Below, piece after piece: positions 51,521 through 59,015 of a stretch of 64,000 nucleotides of DNA. The position numbers and the translations under genes are program-made. Origin of the DNA: Streptomyces sp. NRRL S-1022 (GTDB lineage Bacteria; Actinomycetota; Actinomycetes; Streptomycetales; Streptomycetaceae); assembly GCF_000720135.1 (NCBI RefSeq), contig NZ_JOIU01000016.1:248001-312000 (forward strand), in the 5' to 3' direction. The notes below the pieces were generated by a model. It made no database searches. It worked only from the letters and a program-made list of their open reading frames with translations, and was not told the origin of the DNA. Positions within the stretch are counted from its first letter, which is position 1, and the number at the start of each line of letters is the position of its first letter.

Positions 51521-52194
51521 TGAGGCGCGTCCAGGCGGTAGCCGACACCACGGACGGTGCGGATCAGCGTCGGGGACGACGGCACGTCCTCGACCTTGGC
51601 GCGCAGCCGCTGCACACAGGCGTCGACCAGGCGCGAGTCACCGAGGTAGTCGTGCTCCCACACCAGCCGCAGCAGCTGCTGCCGGGACAGCGCCTGACCG
51701 GGCCGCCGGCTCAGCTCCAGCAGCAGCCGCAGCTCGGTCGGGGTCAGCTGGAGGTCCTCGCCGTTCTTCGTGACGGTCATCGCCGACCGGTCGATGACGA
51801 CGTTGCCGAAGGTCGCCGAGTCACTGGACTCGCGCTCGCCGCGCCGCAGCACGGCCCGGATCCGGGCGTCCAGCACCCGGCCCTGCACCGGCTTGACGAC
51901 ATAGTCGTCGGCGCCCGACTCCAGGCCGACCACGACGTCGATGTCGTCGCTGCGCGCGGTCAGCAGGATGATCGGCAGCTGGTCCGTGCGCCGGATGCGC
52001 CGGCACACCTCGAACCCGTCGATGCCGGGCAGCATCACGTCCAGCACGATCAGGTCCGGCCGCTGCTCGCGCAGCAGCTTCAGACCGTCCTCGCCGCTGG
52101 CAGCGGTGGCCACCCGGTGTCCCTGGCGCGTCAGGGAGAGCTCCAGGGCCGTACGGATGGCGTCGTCGTCCTCGATCAGCAACAGGGAAGGCAC
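51517..52194 (-). CDS. afsQ1: Response regulator AfsQ1
   Basis: A 225-residue OmpR/PhoB-type regulator: receiver domain with acidic pocket IEDDD (residues 7-11), phosphorylated Asp52 in IVLDVMLPG, Thr/Lys switch residues in LLTARS and YVVKPV, and a winged-helix DNA-binding domain ending IRTVRGVGYRLDAPQ. It activates the divergent sigQ and antibiotic regulatory genes in S. coelicolor. GTG at 52194 gives the accepted 225-residue length; an ATG at 52212 is possible. A perfect AfsQ1-type box lies 108 nt upstream. Confidence 0.95.
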   Translation of the reverse strand: MPSLLLIEDDDAIRTALELSLTRQGHRVATAASGEDGLKLLREQRPDLIVLDVMLPGIDGFEVCRRIRRTDQLPIILLTARSDDIDVVVGLESGADDYVVKPVQGRVLDARIRAVLRRGERESSDSATFGNVVIDRSAMTVTKNGEDLQLTPTELRLLLELSRRPGQALSRQQLLRLVWEHDYLGDSRLVDACVQRLRAKVEDVPSSPTLIRTVRGVGYRLDAPQ

Positions 52195-52301
52195 GGGCTC
52201 ATTCTGGCCCATGGAGGGCCCGCCGTACGACCTGCCGGCGCCAGGCCGTCCGCAGCGCCATGACCTGTGCACCCACCGTGACGGCCCTGGGCCGGGCCCC
52301 T

Positions 52302-52317
52302 GTGACAGGTCTGTGAC
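52302..52317. promoter_or_regulatory. AfsQ1 binding box
   Basis: GTGAC-AGGTCT-GTGAC matches the GTnAC-n6-GTnAC consensus described for AfsQ1. It lies in the divergent afsQ1-sigQ gap, 117 nt before sigQ. Confidence 0.88.
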
Positions 52318-52433
52318 AGTCGGCGGACACGGCCATGAAGTGGCCCCGGCAATCTTTTCGACACGGGCCGGACGGGGAGCCGGTACCGCCCGGCAAGACC
52401 GAATCGCCGGAAGTCCACGACGGGGAGCGCGAG

Positions 52434-53168
52434 ATGAACACGCTGCACAGCATCAGCACCAGCGCAGTGGTCACGCGTCTGCACGACGTGCACCGGGGTT
52501 CCGAGAAGTCCGGTGCCGTGAGCGGGCGGGGGTGCGCTCGCGGCACCGGGCGTCAGCACACCGCCTACATGACGGTGGTCGACGCACGGGGGGAAGCTCA
52601 CGGGGGAGCCGCGTACGGGGAGGAGCCGGGGGAGCGCCGTTCGCTGACCGAGGCGGAGTTCACCGCCTACGTCCAGGAGCGCCGCGCCTCCCTGTACGCC
52701 ACCGCCTACCACCTGACCGGTGACCGCTTCGAGGCCGAGGACCTGCTGCAGAGCGCGCTGTTCTCGACGTACCGGGCGTGGGAGCGGATCAGCGACAAGG
52801 CGGCGGTCGGCGGATACCTCCGCCGCACCATGACCAACCTGCACATCAGCGCCTGGCGGCGCCGCAAGCTCAACGAGTACCCGACCGAGGAACTGCCGGA
52901 GACGCCCGGCGAGACGGACGCGATGCGCGGCACCGAGCTGCGCGCGGTCCTGTGGCAGGCGCTGGCCCGGCTGCCCGAACTCCAGCGCACCATGCTGGTC
53001 CTGCGCTACTACGAGGGCCGCACGGACCCGGAGATCGCGGAGATCCTCGGCATCAGTGTCGGCACGGTGAAGTCGAGCATCTGGCGTTCGCTGCGCCGGC
53101 TGCGCGAGGACGAGGTCCTCAGCTTCGGCCGTGACCAGGAGGACGCCTTCGGCGAGCTCGTCGCCTGA
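52434..53168 (+). CDS. sigQ: ECF sigma factor SigQ
   Basis: A 244-residue SigE-family sigma factor with region 2 (FTAYVQERRASLYATAYHLTGDRFEAEDLLQSALFSTYRAWERI), RRTMTNLHISAWRRRK, and region 4 (LARLPELQRTMLVLRYYEGRTDPEIAEILGISVGTVKSSIWRSLRRL). Residues 1-68 form an unusual Gly/Arg-rich leader. It is activated by AfsQ1 in S. coelicolor and opposes its effects. ATG at 52434 has GGGGAG upstream. The divergent AfsQ1 box lies in its promoter. Confidence 0.93.
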   Translation: MNTLHSISTSAVVTRLHDVHRGSEKSGAVSGRGCARGTGRQHTAYMTVVDARGEAHGGAAYGEEPGERRSLTEAEFTAYVQERRASLYATAYHLTGDRFEAEDLLQSALFSTYRAWERISDKAAVGGYLRRTMTNLHISAWRRRKLNEYPTEELPETPGETDAMRGTELRAVLWQALARLPELQRTMLVLRYYEGRTDPEIAEILGISVGTVKSSIWRSLRRLREDEVLSFGRDQEDAFGELVA

Positions 53169-53173
53169 AGGAC

Positions 53174-53231
53174 GGGGGAAACGGGGGAGAACGGGGGACC
53201 ACCGGGGGGTGGGCCTTCGGGGGAACGGGGG
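53174..53231 (+). repeat. G-tract cluster (quadruplex-prone) after sigQ
   Basis: Six runs of five or six G (53174, 53183, 53193, 53204, 53219, 53227) lie in under 60 nt, in an ACGGGGGA-type repeat. They are immediately downstream of the sigQ stop on the coding strand. Confidence 0.8.
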
Positions 53232-53242
53232 AAGAACGGGAG

Positions 53243-53277
53243 CGGGACCGGACGGGCTGGGGGGCCTGCCGGTCCCG
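53243..53277. terminator. Terminator between sigQ and udk
   Basis: CGGGACCGG (53243-53251) pairs with CCGGTCCCG (53269-53277); the 17-nt loop is G-rich. Confidence 0.7.
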
Positions 53278-53295
53278 TTGTCGTGCGTACGGGCG

Positions 53296-53931
53296 TTACG
53301 CCGCCGTCTCCTGCCGCACCGGCCGGCCCGTCGCCGCTGCCGCCACCCGGCCCAGCGCCTCGTCCCGGTCGCACGGATGCGCGCCGAGGGACACCTGGCG
53401 GGCGACGATCGTGCGCTCGGCCCGCATCAGCCGCCAGCCGCGGCGCAGCAGGAACGGCACCGACTTGCGGCCCTCCTTCAGATCGCGCAGGAAGCGCCGC
53501 CGGAAGGTGGTGACCGGGCCGCGGGTCAGGCACAGCGCGTCCGCCAGCAGGCCCAGCTCCCGGCAGCGCTCGACGATCTCCGCGGCGAAGATGCCCTCCG
53601 CGATGAACAGCGGGGTACGGCCGATGTGCAGCGTCTCCTCGCCGGTGCGGGCGCTCAGCGAGAGGTCGTACACCGGCACCGGGGTCGAGCCCGTCGCGCA
53701 CAGCCGGGTGATGGCCTCGACGGCGACGTCCGCGTCCCACGACTGCGGGTGGTCCCAGTCGATGTCCGAACTCCCCTGCACCAGGGGCAGAGTCGGGTCG
53801 TCACCCTCCTTGTAGAAGTCGTCCAGGCGCAGCACGGGAAGCCCGGAGCGGGCGGCGACGAGTGACTTGCCCGAGCCCGAGGGGCCGCACAGCAGCACGA
53901 CACGGGCGGGGAACGGAGGATGAAGGCTCAC
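53296..53931 (-). CDS. Uridine kinase-like P-loop kinase
   Basis: A 211-residue kinase: P-loop LLCGPSGSGKSLVAARSG, VLRLDDFYKEGDDPTLP and DWDHPQSWD (substrate Asp and Tyr region), VYDLS and LFIAEGIFAAEIVERC. It phosphorylates uridine/cytidine or a similar compound, returning salvaged nucleosides to nucleotides. It converges on sigQ. ATG at 53931; an upstream hairpin with T-run (53964-53982) lies in the opposite direction. Confidence 0.88.
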   Translation of the reverse strand: MSLHPPFPARVVLLCGPSGSGKSLVAARSGLPVLRLDDFYKEGDDPTLPLVQGSSDIDWDHPQSWDADVAVEAITRLCATGSTPVPVYDLSLSARTGEETLHIGRTPLFIAEGIFAAEIVERCRELGLLADALCLTRGPVTTFRRRFLRDLKEGRKSVPFLLRRGWRLMRAERTIVARQVSLGAHPCDRDEALGRVAAAATGRPVRQETAA

Positions 53932-53963
53932 GGAACACCAGTTTGAGGCATCGCGGCCGCCCT

Positions 53964-53982
53964 GCCGACCCCGCGGGTCGGC
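53964..53982 (+). terminator. Hairpin with T-run between udk and secreted-protein gene
   Basis: GCCGACCC-CGC-GGGTCGGC followed by TTTT. It reads as a terminator on the plus strand, upstream of the 54059 gene; it may stop antisense transcription from the left. Confidence 0.6.
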
Positions 53983-54058
53983 TTTTGAGCGTGAGTCTCA
54001 CCTCAACTACCCTGTGTGTCGATCCTCTTACCCTGCGCACCAGAAGGTGGCACCAGCG

Positions 54059-54460
54059 ATGGCCCGACACACCTCTCCCGAGCACCCCGCCGCGCAGCGC
54101 GCCCTGATCACCCTGGTGGCCGCCGGAGCGGTCCTGGGGGCGGGCGCGGCCACGGCGTCCGCCGACTCGATCCCCGCTCTGGGCGTCGGCTACCGCCCCA
54201 CGGACATCGGCCACGTCGACCCGCAGTCTGGCCTGCGCGCCACGACGGGCATGGTCCAGTACGTCACCGGCCCGGTGGCCGGCCTCAAGCCCAACCCGCT
54301 CGCGGGCACAGGCGTGGACCCCCTGGACAACGGGGTGGGCACCCAGCTGGCCGACTTCAAGCCGGTCGGCTCCCAGAGCCTGACCCGGCCCCTGGCCCAG
54401 GCCCCGTCGTTCGGCAGCGTCCCGGTGCTGGGCCAGGCCCTCGGAGTCCCGGGCCACTGA
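54059..54460 (+). CDS. Small secreted protein
   Basis: A 133-residue exported protein: signal peptide RALITLVAAGAVLGAGAATASA (cleavage near residue 33), then a Gly/Pro-rich sequence without Cys (IPALGVGYRPTDIGHVDPQSG ... FGSVPVLGQALGVPGH). GAAGGTGG lies upstream of ATG 54059; an in-frame ATG at 54014 would lengthen the signal peptide implausibly. Its function is unknown. It converges on the aldehyde dehydrogenase genes. Confidence 0.78.
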   Translation: MARHTSPEHPAAQRALITLVAAGAVLGAGAATASADSIPALGVGYRPTDIGHVDPQSGLRATTGMVQYVTGPVAGLKPNPLAGTGVDPLDNGVGTQLADFKPVGSQSLTRPLAQAPSFGSVPVLGQALGVPGH

Positions 54461-54575
54461 GGGCGCCCCCGACGGGCGCGGGGCGGGGTCCGGCATGCGG
54501 CTCCGCCGCGCGGGCGCGACAGGCCGCAACGCGCCCGCGGCCGGCCGACGGCGGCAGTTCCCCGCCCGGGACCCG

Positions 54576-55460
54576 TCAGTAGGAAGACCCGCCCGCGCCC
54601 AGCGACCCCGTCGGGTGCCACACCGTCTTCGTCTCCAGGAACGCCGTCATCCGCTCGATGCCCGGCGTCTCGAAGTAGTCCACAGCCTGTGGACGCAGCA
54701 CCCGCTTCAGATTGTCGGCCGCCGCGACCTCCAGCTCCTTCGCCAGCACCTCGTCCGCGCCCGCGAGGTCGATCGCGTTGACGTCCTGGTGCGCGGCGAG
54801 CGGCGCCGCGATCTCCGCCGTGCGGCCGGACAGCACGTTGACCACGCCGCCCGGGACGTCGGAGGTGGCCAGCACCTCGCCCAGGGACAGGGCGGGCAGC
54901 GGGGCCTTCTCGGAGGCGATCACGACCGCCGTGTTGCCGGTGGCGATCACCGGGGCCACCACCGACACCAGGCCGAGGAAGGACGACTCCTGCGGGGCCA
55001 GCACGGCGACCACGCCGGTCGGCTCGGGGGAGGAGAGGTTGAAGTACGGGCCCGCGACCGGGTTGGCGCCGCCGGTCACCTGGGCGATCTTGTCGGTCCA
55101 GCCGGCGTACCAGACCCAGCGGTCGACCGCGGCGTCCACCACCGCGGCGGCCTTCGACTTGGACAGGCCCTCCGCGTCCGCGACCTCCCGGACGAACTGC
55201 TCCCTGCGGCCCTCCAGCATCTCCGCGACGCGGTAGAGGACCTGTCCCCGGTTGTAGGCGGTCGCGCCGGACCAGCCGCCGAACGCCTTGCGCGCGGCCA
55301 CGACCGCGTCCCGGGCGTCCTTGCGGGAGGACAGCGGAGCGTTGGCCAGCCACTTGCCCTTCGAGTCCTGCACCTCGTACACCCGGCCGCTCTCGGAACG
55401 CGGGAACTTCCCGCCGACGTACAGCTTGTAGGTCTTGAAGACAGACAGTCGGTCAGACAT
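54576..55460 (-). CDS. Aldehyde dehydrogenase-family protein without catalytic domain
   Basis: A 294-residue protein aligned with the N-terminal NAD-binding half of aldehyde dehydrogenases (KLYVGGKFPRSESGRVYEV, ARDAVVAARKAFGGWSG, YFNLSSPEPTGVVAVLAP, VIATGNTAVVIASEKAPLPAL, DVPGGVVNVLSG). It then jumps to a short C-terminus. The GQxC catalytic Cys motif and its domain are absent, so it should not be an oxidoreductase by itself. It overlaps the full-length enzyme upstream by 8 nt, so it may be a partner subunit. Confidence 0.85.
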   Translation of the reverse strand: MSDRLSVFKTYKLYVGGKFPRSESGRVYEVQDSKGKWLANAPLSSRKDARDAVVAARKAFGGWSGATAYNRGQVLYRVAEMLEGRREQFVREVADAEGLSKSKAAAVVDAAVDRWVWYAGWTDKIAQVTGGANPVAGPYFNLSSPEPTGVVAVLAPQESSFLGLVSVVAPVIATGNTAVVIASEKAPLPALSLGEVLATSDVPGGVVNVLSGRTAEIAAPLAAHQDVNAIDLAGADEVLAKELEVAAADNLKRVLRPQAVDYFETPGIERMTAFLETKTVWHPTGSLGAGGSSY

Positions 55461-56883
55461 CGAGGTACGCCTCCAGGCCGTGGCGGCCGCCCTCGCGGCC
55501 GAAGCCCGACTCCTTGTAGCCGCCGAAGGGCGAGGTCGGGTCGAACTTGTTGAACGTGTTGGACCAGACGACACCGGCGCGCAGCTTGCCGGCGACGGCC
55601 AGGATGCGCGAGCCCTTCTCGGTCCAGATGCCGGCCGAGAGGCCGTACTGGGTGTTGTTCGCCTTGGCGACCGCCTCGTCCGGGGTGCGGAAGGTGAGGA
55701 CCGACAGCACCGGGCCGAAGATCTCGTCACGGGCGATGGTGTGGGCCTGGGTGACGTTCGTGAACAGCGTCGGGGCGAACCAGTAGCCGCTCTCCGGCAG
55801 GGCGCAGGCCGGCGACCAGCGCTCGGCGCCCTCCGCCTCGCCCCGCTCGGCCAGCGCGGTGATCCGGGCCAGCTGCTCCGCGGAGTTGATCGCGCCGATG
55901 TCGGTGTTCTTGTCCAGCGGGTCGCCCAGGCGCAGCGTGGACAGACGGCGCTTGAGGGAGTCCAGCAGCTCGTCCTGGACCGACTCCTGGACCAGCAGCC
56001 GGGAGCCCGCGCAGCAGACCTGGCCCTGGTTGAAGAAGATGCCGGTGACGATGCCCTCGACGGCCTGGTCCACGGGTGCGTCGTCGAAGACGATGTTCGC
56101 GCCCTTGCCGCCCAGTTCGAGCGTGAGCTTCTTGCGCGTGCCGGCGACCGTGCGGGCGATCTCCTTGCCGACGGCCGTGGAGCCGGTGAACGCCACCTTG
56201 TTCACGTCCGGGTGCGCGACCAGCGCGGCGCCCGCGTCGCCGTAGCCGGGGAGGATGTTGACGACACCCTTGGGCAGTCCGGCCTGGCGGCAGATGTCCG
56301 CGAAGAACAGGGCGGACAGCGGGGTGGTCTCCGCAGGCTTCAGCACGACCGTGTTGCCGGTCGCGAGGGCCGGGGCGATCTTCCACGCCAGCATCAGCAG
56401 GGGGAAGTTCCAGGGGATGACCTGACCGGCCACGCCGAGCGGCCGCGGGTTCGCGCCGAAGCCGGCGTGGTCGAGCTTGTCGGCCCAGCCCGCGTAGTAG
56501 AAGAAGTGCGCGGCGACCAGCGGGAGGTCCGCGTCGCGGGTCTCCTTGATCGGCTTGCCGTTGTCCAGCGTCTCCAGGACGGCCAGCTCACGGCTGCGCT
56601 CCTGGACGATGCGGGCGATGCGGAACAGGTACTTGGCGCGCTCGGAGCCGGGCAGCGCCGACCACTTCTCGAACGCCCTGCGGGCCGCCTTCACCGCGCG
56701 GTCGACGTCCTCGGCGCCGGCCCGGGCGACCTCGGAGAGGACCTCCTCGGTGGACGGCGAGACGGTCTTGAAGACCTTGCCGTCGGCGGCCTCGGCGAAC
56801 TCGCCGTCGATGAACAGGCCGTAGCTGGGCGCGATGTCGACGACCGCGCGGGACTCGGGGGCGGGTGCGTACTCGAAAGCCAT
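55453..56883 (-). CDS. Aldehyde dehydrogenase
   Basis: A 476-residue NAD(P)-dependent enzyme: AGQVIPWNFPLLM, KPAETTPLSAL, AFTGSTAVGKEI, LELGGKGANIVF (Glu256) and the catalytic FFNQGQVCCAGSR (Cys290). It lies 6 nt after deoC in the same operon, so acetaldehyde from deoxyribose-5-phosphate cleavage is the likely substrate, turned into acetate. The partial homologue downstream overlaps its stop. ATG at 56883. Confidence 0.93.
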   Translation of the reverse strand: MAFEYAPAPESRAVVDIAPSYGLFIDGEFAEAADGKVFKTVSPSTEEVLSEVARAGAEDVDRAVKAARRAFEKWSALPGSERAKYLFRIARIVQERSRELAVLETLDNGKPIKETRDADLPLVAAHFFYYAGWADKLDHAGFGANPRPLGVAGQVIPWNFPLLMLAWKIAPALATGNTVVLKPAETTPLSALFFADICRQAGLPKGVVNILPGYGDAGAALVAHPDVNKVAFTGSTAVGKEIARTVAGTRKKLTLELGGKGANIVFDDAPVDQAVEGIVTGIFFNQGQVCCAGSRLLVQESVQDELLDSLKRRLSTLRLGDPLDKNTDIGAINSAEQLARITALAERGEAEGAERWSPACALPESGYWFAPTLFTNVTQAHTIARDEIFGPVLSVLTFRTPDEAVAKANNTQYGLSAGIWTEKGSRILAVAGKLRAGVVWSNTFNKFDPTSPFGGYKESGFGREGGRHGLEAYLDV

Positions 56884-56889
56884 GGGGGA

Positions 56890-57855
56890 TCAGTCCACCG
56901 TCACGTAGTCGGGACCGGAGTAGCGGCCGGTGGCCAGCTTCTGGCGCTGCATCAGCAGGTCGTTGAGGAGCGAGGAGGCGCCGAAGCGGAACCAGTGGCT
57001 GTCCAGCCAGTCCTCGCCCGCGGTCTCGTTGACCAGCACCAGGAACTTGACCGCGTCCTTGGTGGTGCGGATGCCGCCGGCCGGCTTCACGCCGACCTGT
57101 ACACCGGTCTGGGCCCGGAAGTCGCGGACCGCCTCCAGCATCAGCAGGGTGTTGGCGGGGGTGGCGTTCACCGCGACCTTGCCGGTGGAGGTCTTGATGA
57201 AGTCGGCGCCGGCCAGCATGCCGAGCCAGGAGGCGCGGCGGATGTTGTCGTACGTCGACAGCTCGCCGGTCTCGAAGATGACCTTCAGGCGGGCGCTGTC
57301 CCCGCAGGTCTCCTTCACGGCGACGATCTCGTCGTACACCTTCAGGTACTTGCCGGCGAGGAACGCGCCCCGGTCGATGACCATGTCGATCTCGTCGGCG
57401 CCGGCGGCGACGGCGTCCCGCACGTCGGCCAGCTTCACGTCGAGCGCGGCACGGCCGGCCGGGAAGGCGGTGGCGACGGAGGCGACCTTGACGCCGGAAC
57501 CGGCGACGGCCTCCTTGGCGACGGCCACCATGTCGGGGTAGACGCAGACCGCGGCCGTCGTGGGGGTCGTCCGGTCCGTGGGGTCGGGGTGGACCGCCTT
57601 GGCGCCGAGCGCCCGGACCTTGCCCGGGGTGTCCGCGCCTTCCAGCGTCGTCAGGTCGACCATCGAGATGGCGAGGTCGATGGCGTAGGCCTTCGCGGTG
57701 GTCTTGATGGAACGGGTGCCGAGAGACGCGGCGCGCGCCTCCAGGCCGACCGCGTCGACGCCGGGCAGCCCGTGGAGGAAGCGGCGCAGCGTGCTGTCGG
57801 ACGCGGTCACGTCCGAGAGAGCGTGAGCTGTGGGTGCGGTAGTGGGCATGGTCAC
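56890..57855 (-). CDS. deoC: Deoxyribose-phosphate aldolase
   Basis: A 321-residue aldolase splitting deoxyribose-5-phosphate into glyceraldehyde-3-phosphate and acetaldehyde. The barrel contains VCVYPDMVAVAKEAV, VATAFPAGRAALDVKLADVRDAVAAGADEIDMVIDRGAFLAG, the Schiff-base Lys in GADFIKTSTGK and VGVKPAGGIRTTKDAVKFL. It is longer than E. coli DeoC at both ends, as usual for actinobacteria. GTG at 57855 lies 6 nt after TATGCT (57862-57867), a leaderless start; ATG at 57849 is the next choice. A perfect nucleoside-type palindrome lies upstream. Confidence 0.95.
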   Translation of the reverse strand: MTMPTTAPTAHALSDVTASDSTLRRFLHGLPGVDAVGLEARAASLGTRSIKTTAKAYAIDLAISMVDLTTLEGADTPGKVRALGAKAVHPDPTDRTTPTTAAVCVYPDMVAVAKEAVAGSGVKVASVATAFPAGRAALDVKLADVRDAVAAGADEIDMVIDRGAFLAGKYLKVYDEIVAVKETCGDSARLKVIFETGELSTYDNIRRASWLGMLAGADFIKTSTGKVAVNATPANTLLMLEAVRDFRAQTGVQVGVKPAGGIRTTKDAVKFLVLVNETAGEDWLDSHWFRFGASSLLNDLLMQRQKLATGRYSGPDYVTVD

Positions 57856-57868
57856 CAGACGAGCATAT

Positions 57869-57880
57869 CTACGCGCGTAG
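57869..57880. promoter_or_regulatory. Nucleoside-regulon palindrome before deoC
   Basis: A perfect CTACGCGCGTAG preceded by T, directly upstream of the -10 (57862-57867) of the deoC operon on the minus strand. Confidence 0.75.
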
Positions 57881-57983
57881 CGGCTGTACACCCCCGCTGC
57901 TCGCCCCGGGTCCGAGATCACGGATGAGCGCCGGTTCCCGGGCGCGTGGCCGCACCGCCGGCGGTGTCGTGCAGAATCGGGCC

Positions 57984-58700
57984 ATGACCACCCCGGACCA
58001 CCCGTCACCCGCGTCGCCGCCTCCCGTGTCCGCCGCCAAGGACCGGATCTACCGCTCGCCCCTGGGGCTGGCGGGCGGCGTGCTGCTGCTCCTGGTCGTC
58101 CTCTGGCTGGGCTTCGACGCCCTGGTCAAGGGCCACGGCCGGACCCCCTGGCTGGCGCTGGCCGGGATGATCCTCATCGTGCCGCTGGTCATCGCCTTCA
58201 CGCTCCGTCCCGCCGTCTTCGCGGGCGAGGAGCGGCTGCGCGTCCGCAACCCGTTCCGGGTCGTCACCCTGCCCTGGGGCGAGGTCGCCGCGCTGCGCTC
58301 CGGCTACTCCAACGAGGTCGTCGCCAAGTCCGGCACCAAATACCAGCTGTGGGCCATCCCCGTCTCGCTGCGCGCCCGCAAGAAGGCGGCCCGCCGGCAG
58401 CAGCGGGCGGCGGCCGACGCGGCCCGCGGTGTGACGCCGGGCGGCGGGAGCGGCGCGCTCGGCCCCGGCGGCTTGGGCCTCGGCGGCTTCGGCCTCGGCG
58501 GGTTCGGCCTGCGCGTCCCGGACACCGGGCCGACCCGCGCGGAGACCGACAAGGCCATGGACGAGCTGCGGGAACTGCTGGAGCGCCAGGGCGGGACCGA
58601 GCCCGCGCAGGGCGAGGTCACCGTGCGCTGGGCGTACGAGGTGGCGGCACCCGCGGTCGCCGGCGCGGTACTGCTGGCGATCCTGCTGGCGGTGGGGTGA
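57984..58700 (+). CDS. PH-domain-like membrane protein
   Basis: A 238-residue protein with two helices (about residues 28-47 and 54-72), a bacterial PH-like domain (FAGEERLRVRNPFRVVTLPWGEVAALRSGYSNEVVAKSGTKYQLWAIPV), a Gly/Leu/Phe repeat (GGLGLGGFGLGGFGL) and a C-terminal helix (residues 215-235). It is probably membrane-anchored; the function is unknown. ATG at 57984 is 6 nt after CAGAAT (57972-57977), a leaderless-type start. It is divergent from deoC. Confidence 0.85.
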   Translation: MTTPDHPSPASPPPVSAAKDRIYRSPLGLAGGVLLLLVVLWLGFDALVKGHGRTPWLALAGMILIVPLVIAFTLRPAVFAGEERLRVRNPFRVVTLPWGEVAALRSGYSNEVVAKSGTKYQLWAIPVSLRARKKAARRQQRAAADAARGVTPGGGSGALGPGGLGLGGFGLGGFGLRVPDTGPTRAETDKAMDELRELLERQGGTEPAQGEVTVRWAYEVAAPAVAGAVLLAILLAVG

Positions 58701-58951
58701 CGGCGGGGGCCCTTCCGGTGGCCGGGAGCCACGGGACGGCCCCTCCCGGTGGGGTGAGGCCGCCGTGGCGTGCCGCGGTCGGGCGTGATCCAGCCCACCC
58801 GTACGAACGGACCGCCGGCGAGATCACCGCCCTGTGGCGCGCCCCCGGGCTGCGCCCGTCCGTACCCGCCGCGGACGGGCGGCGGGGCCGGCCGCTGTGG
58901 CCCCTGGCGCTGGAACTCGCCTGGACGGCGGCGCTGGTGTTCCCGCCCTGA
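58697..58951 (+). CDS. Small hypothetical protein coupled to PH-domain gene
   Basis: The frame starts with GTG overlapping the preceding stop (GTGA) and encodes 84 residues with ERTAGEITALWRAPGLRPSVP, ending LELAWTAALVFPP. No family is recognised. The tight overlap and native codon use argue for a real gene; the Gly/Pro-rich start argues for caution. Confidence 0.5.
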   Translation: MTAGALPVAGSHGTAPPGGVRPPWRAAVGRDPAHPYERTAGEITALWRAPGLRPSVPAADGRRGRPLWPLALELAWTAALVFPP

Positions 58952-58952
58952 C

Positions 58953-58998
58953 GCCGGTGCCGCCGGGGCACCCCTGGGGGCGCCCCGGCGGCACCGGC
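58953..58998. terminator. Strong bidirectional terminator
   Basis: GCCGGTGCCGCCGGGGC (58953-58969) pairs over 17 bp with GCCCCGGCGGCACCGGC (58982-58998). It sits between convergent genes. Confidence 0.85.
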
Positions 58999-59015
58999 GG
59001 TGGCGTGGTGGGGCC

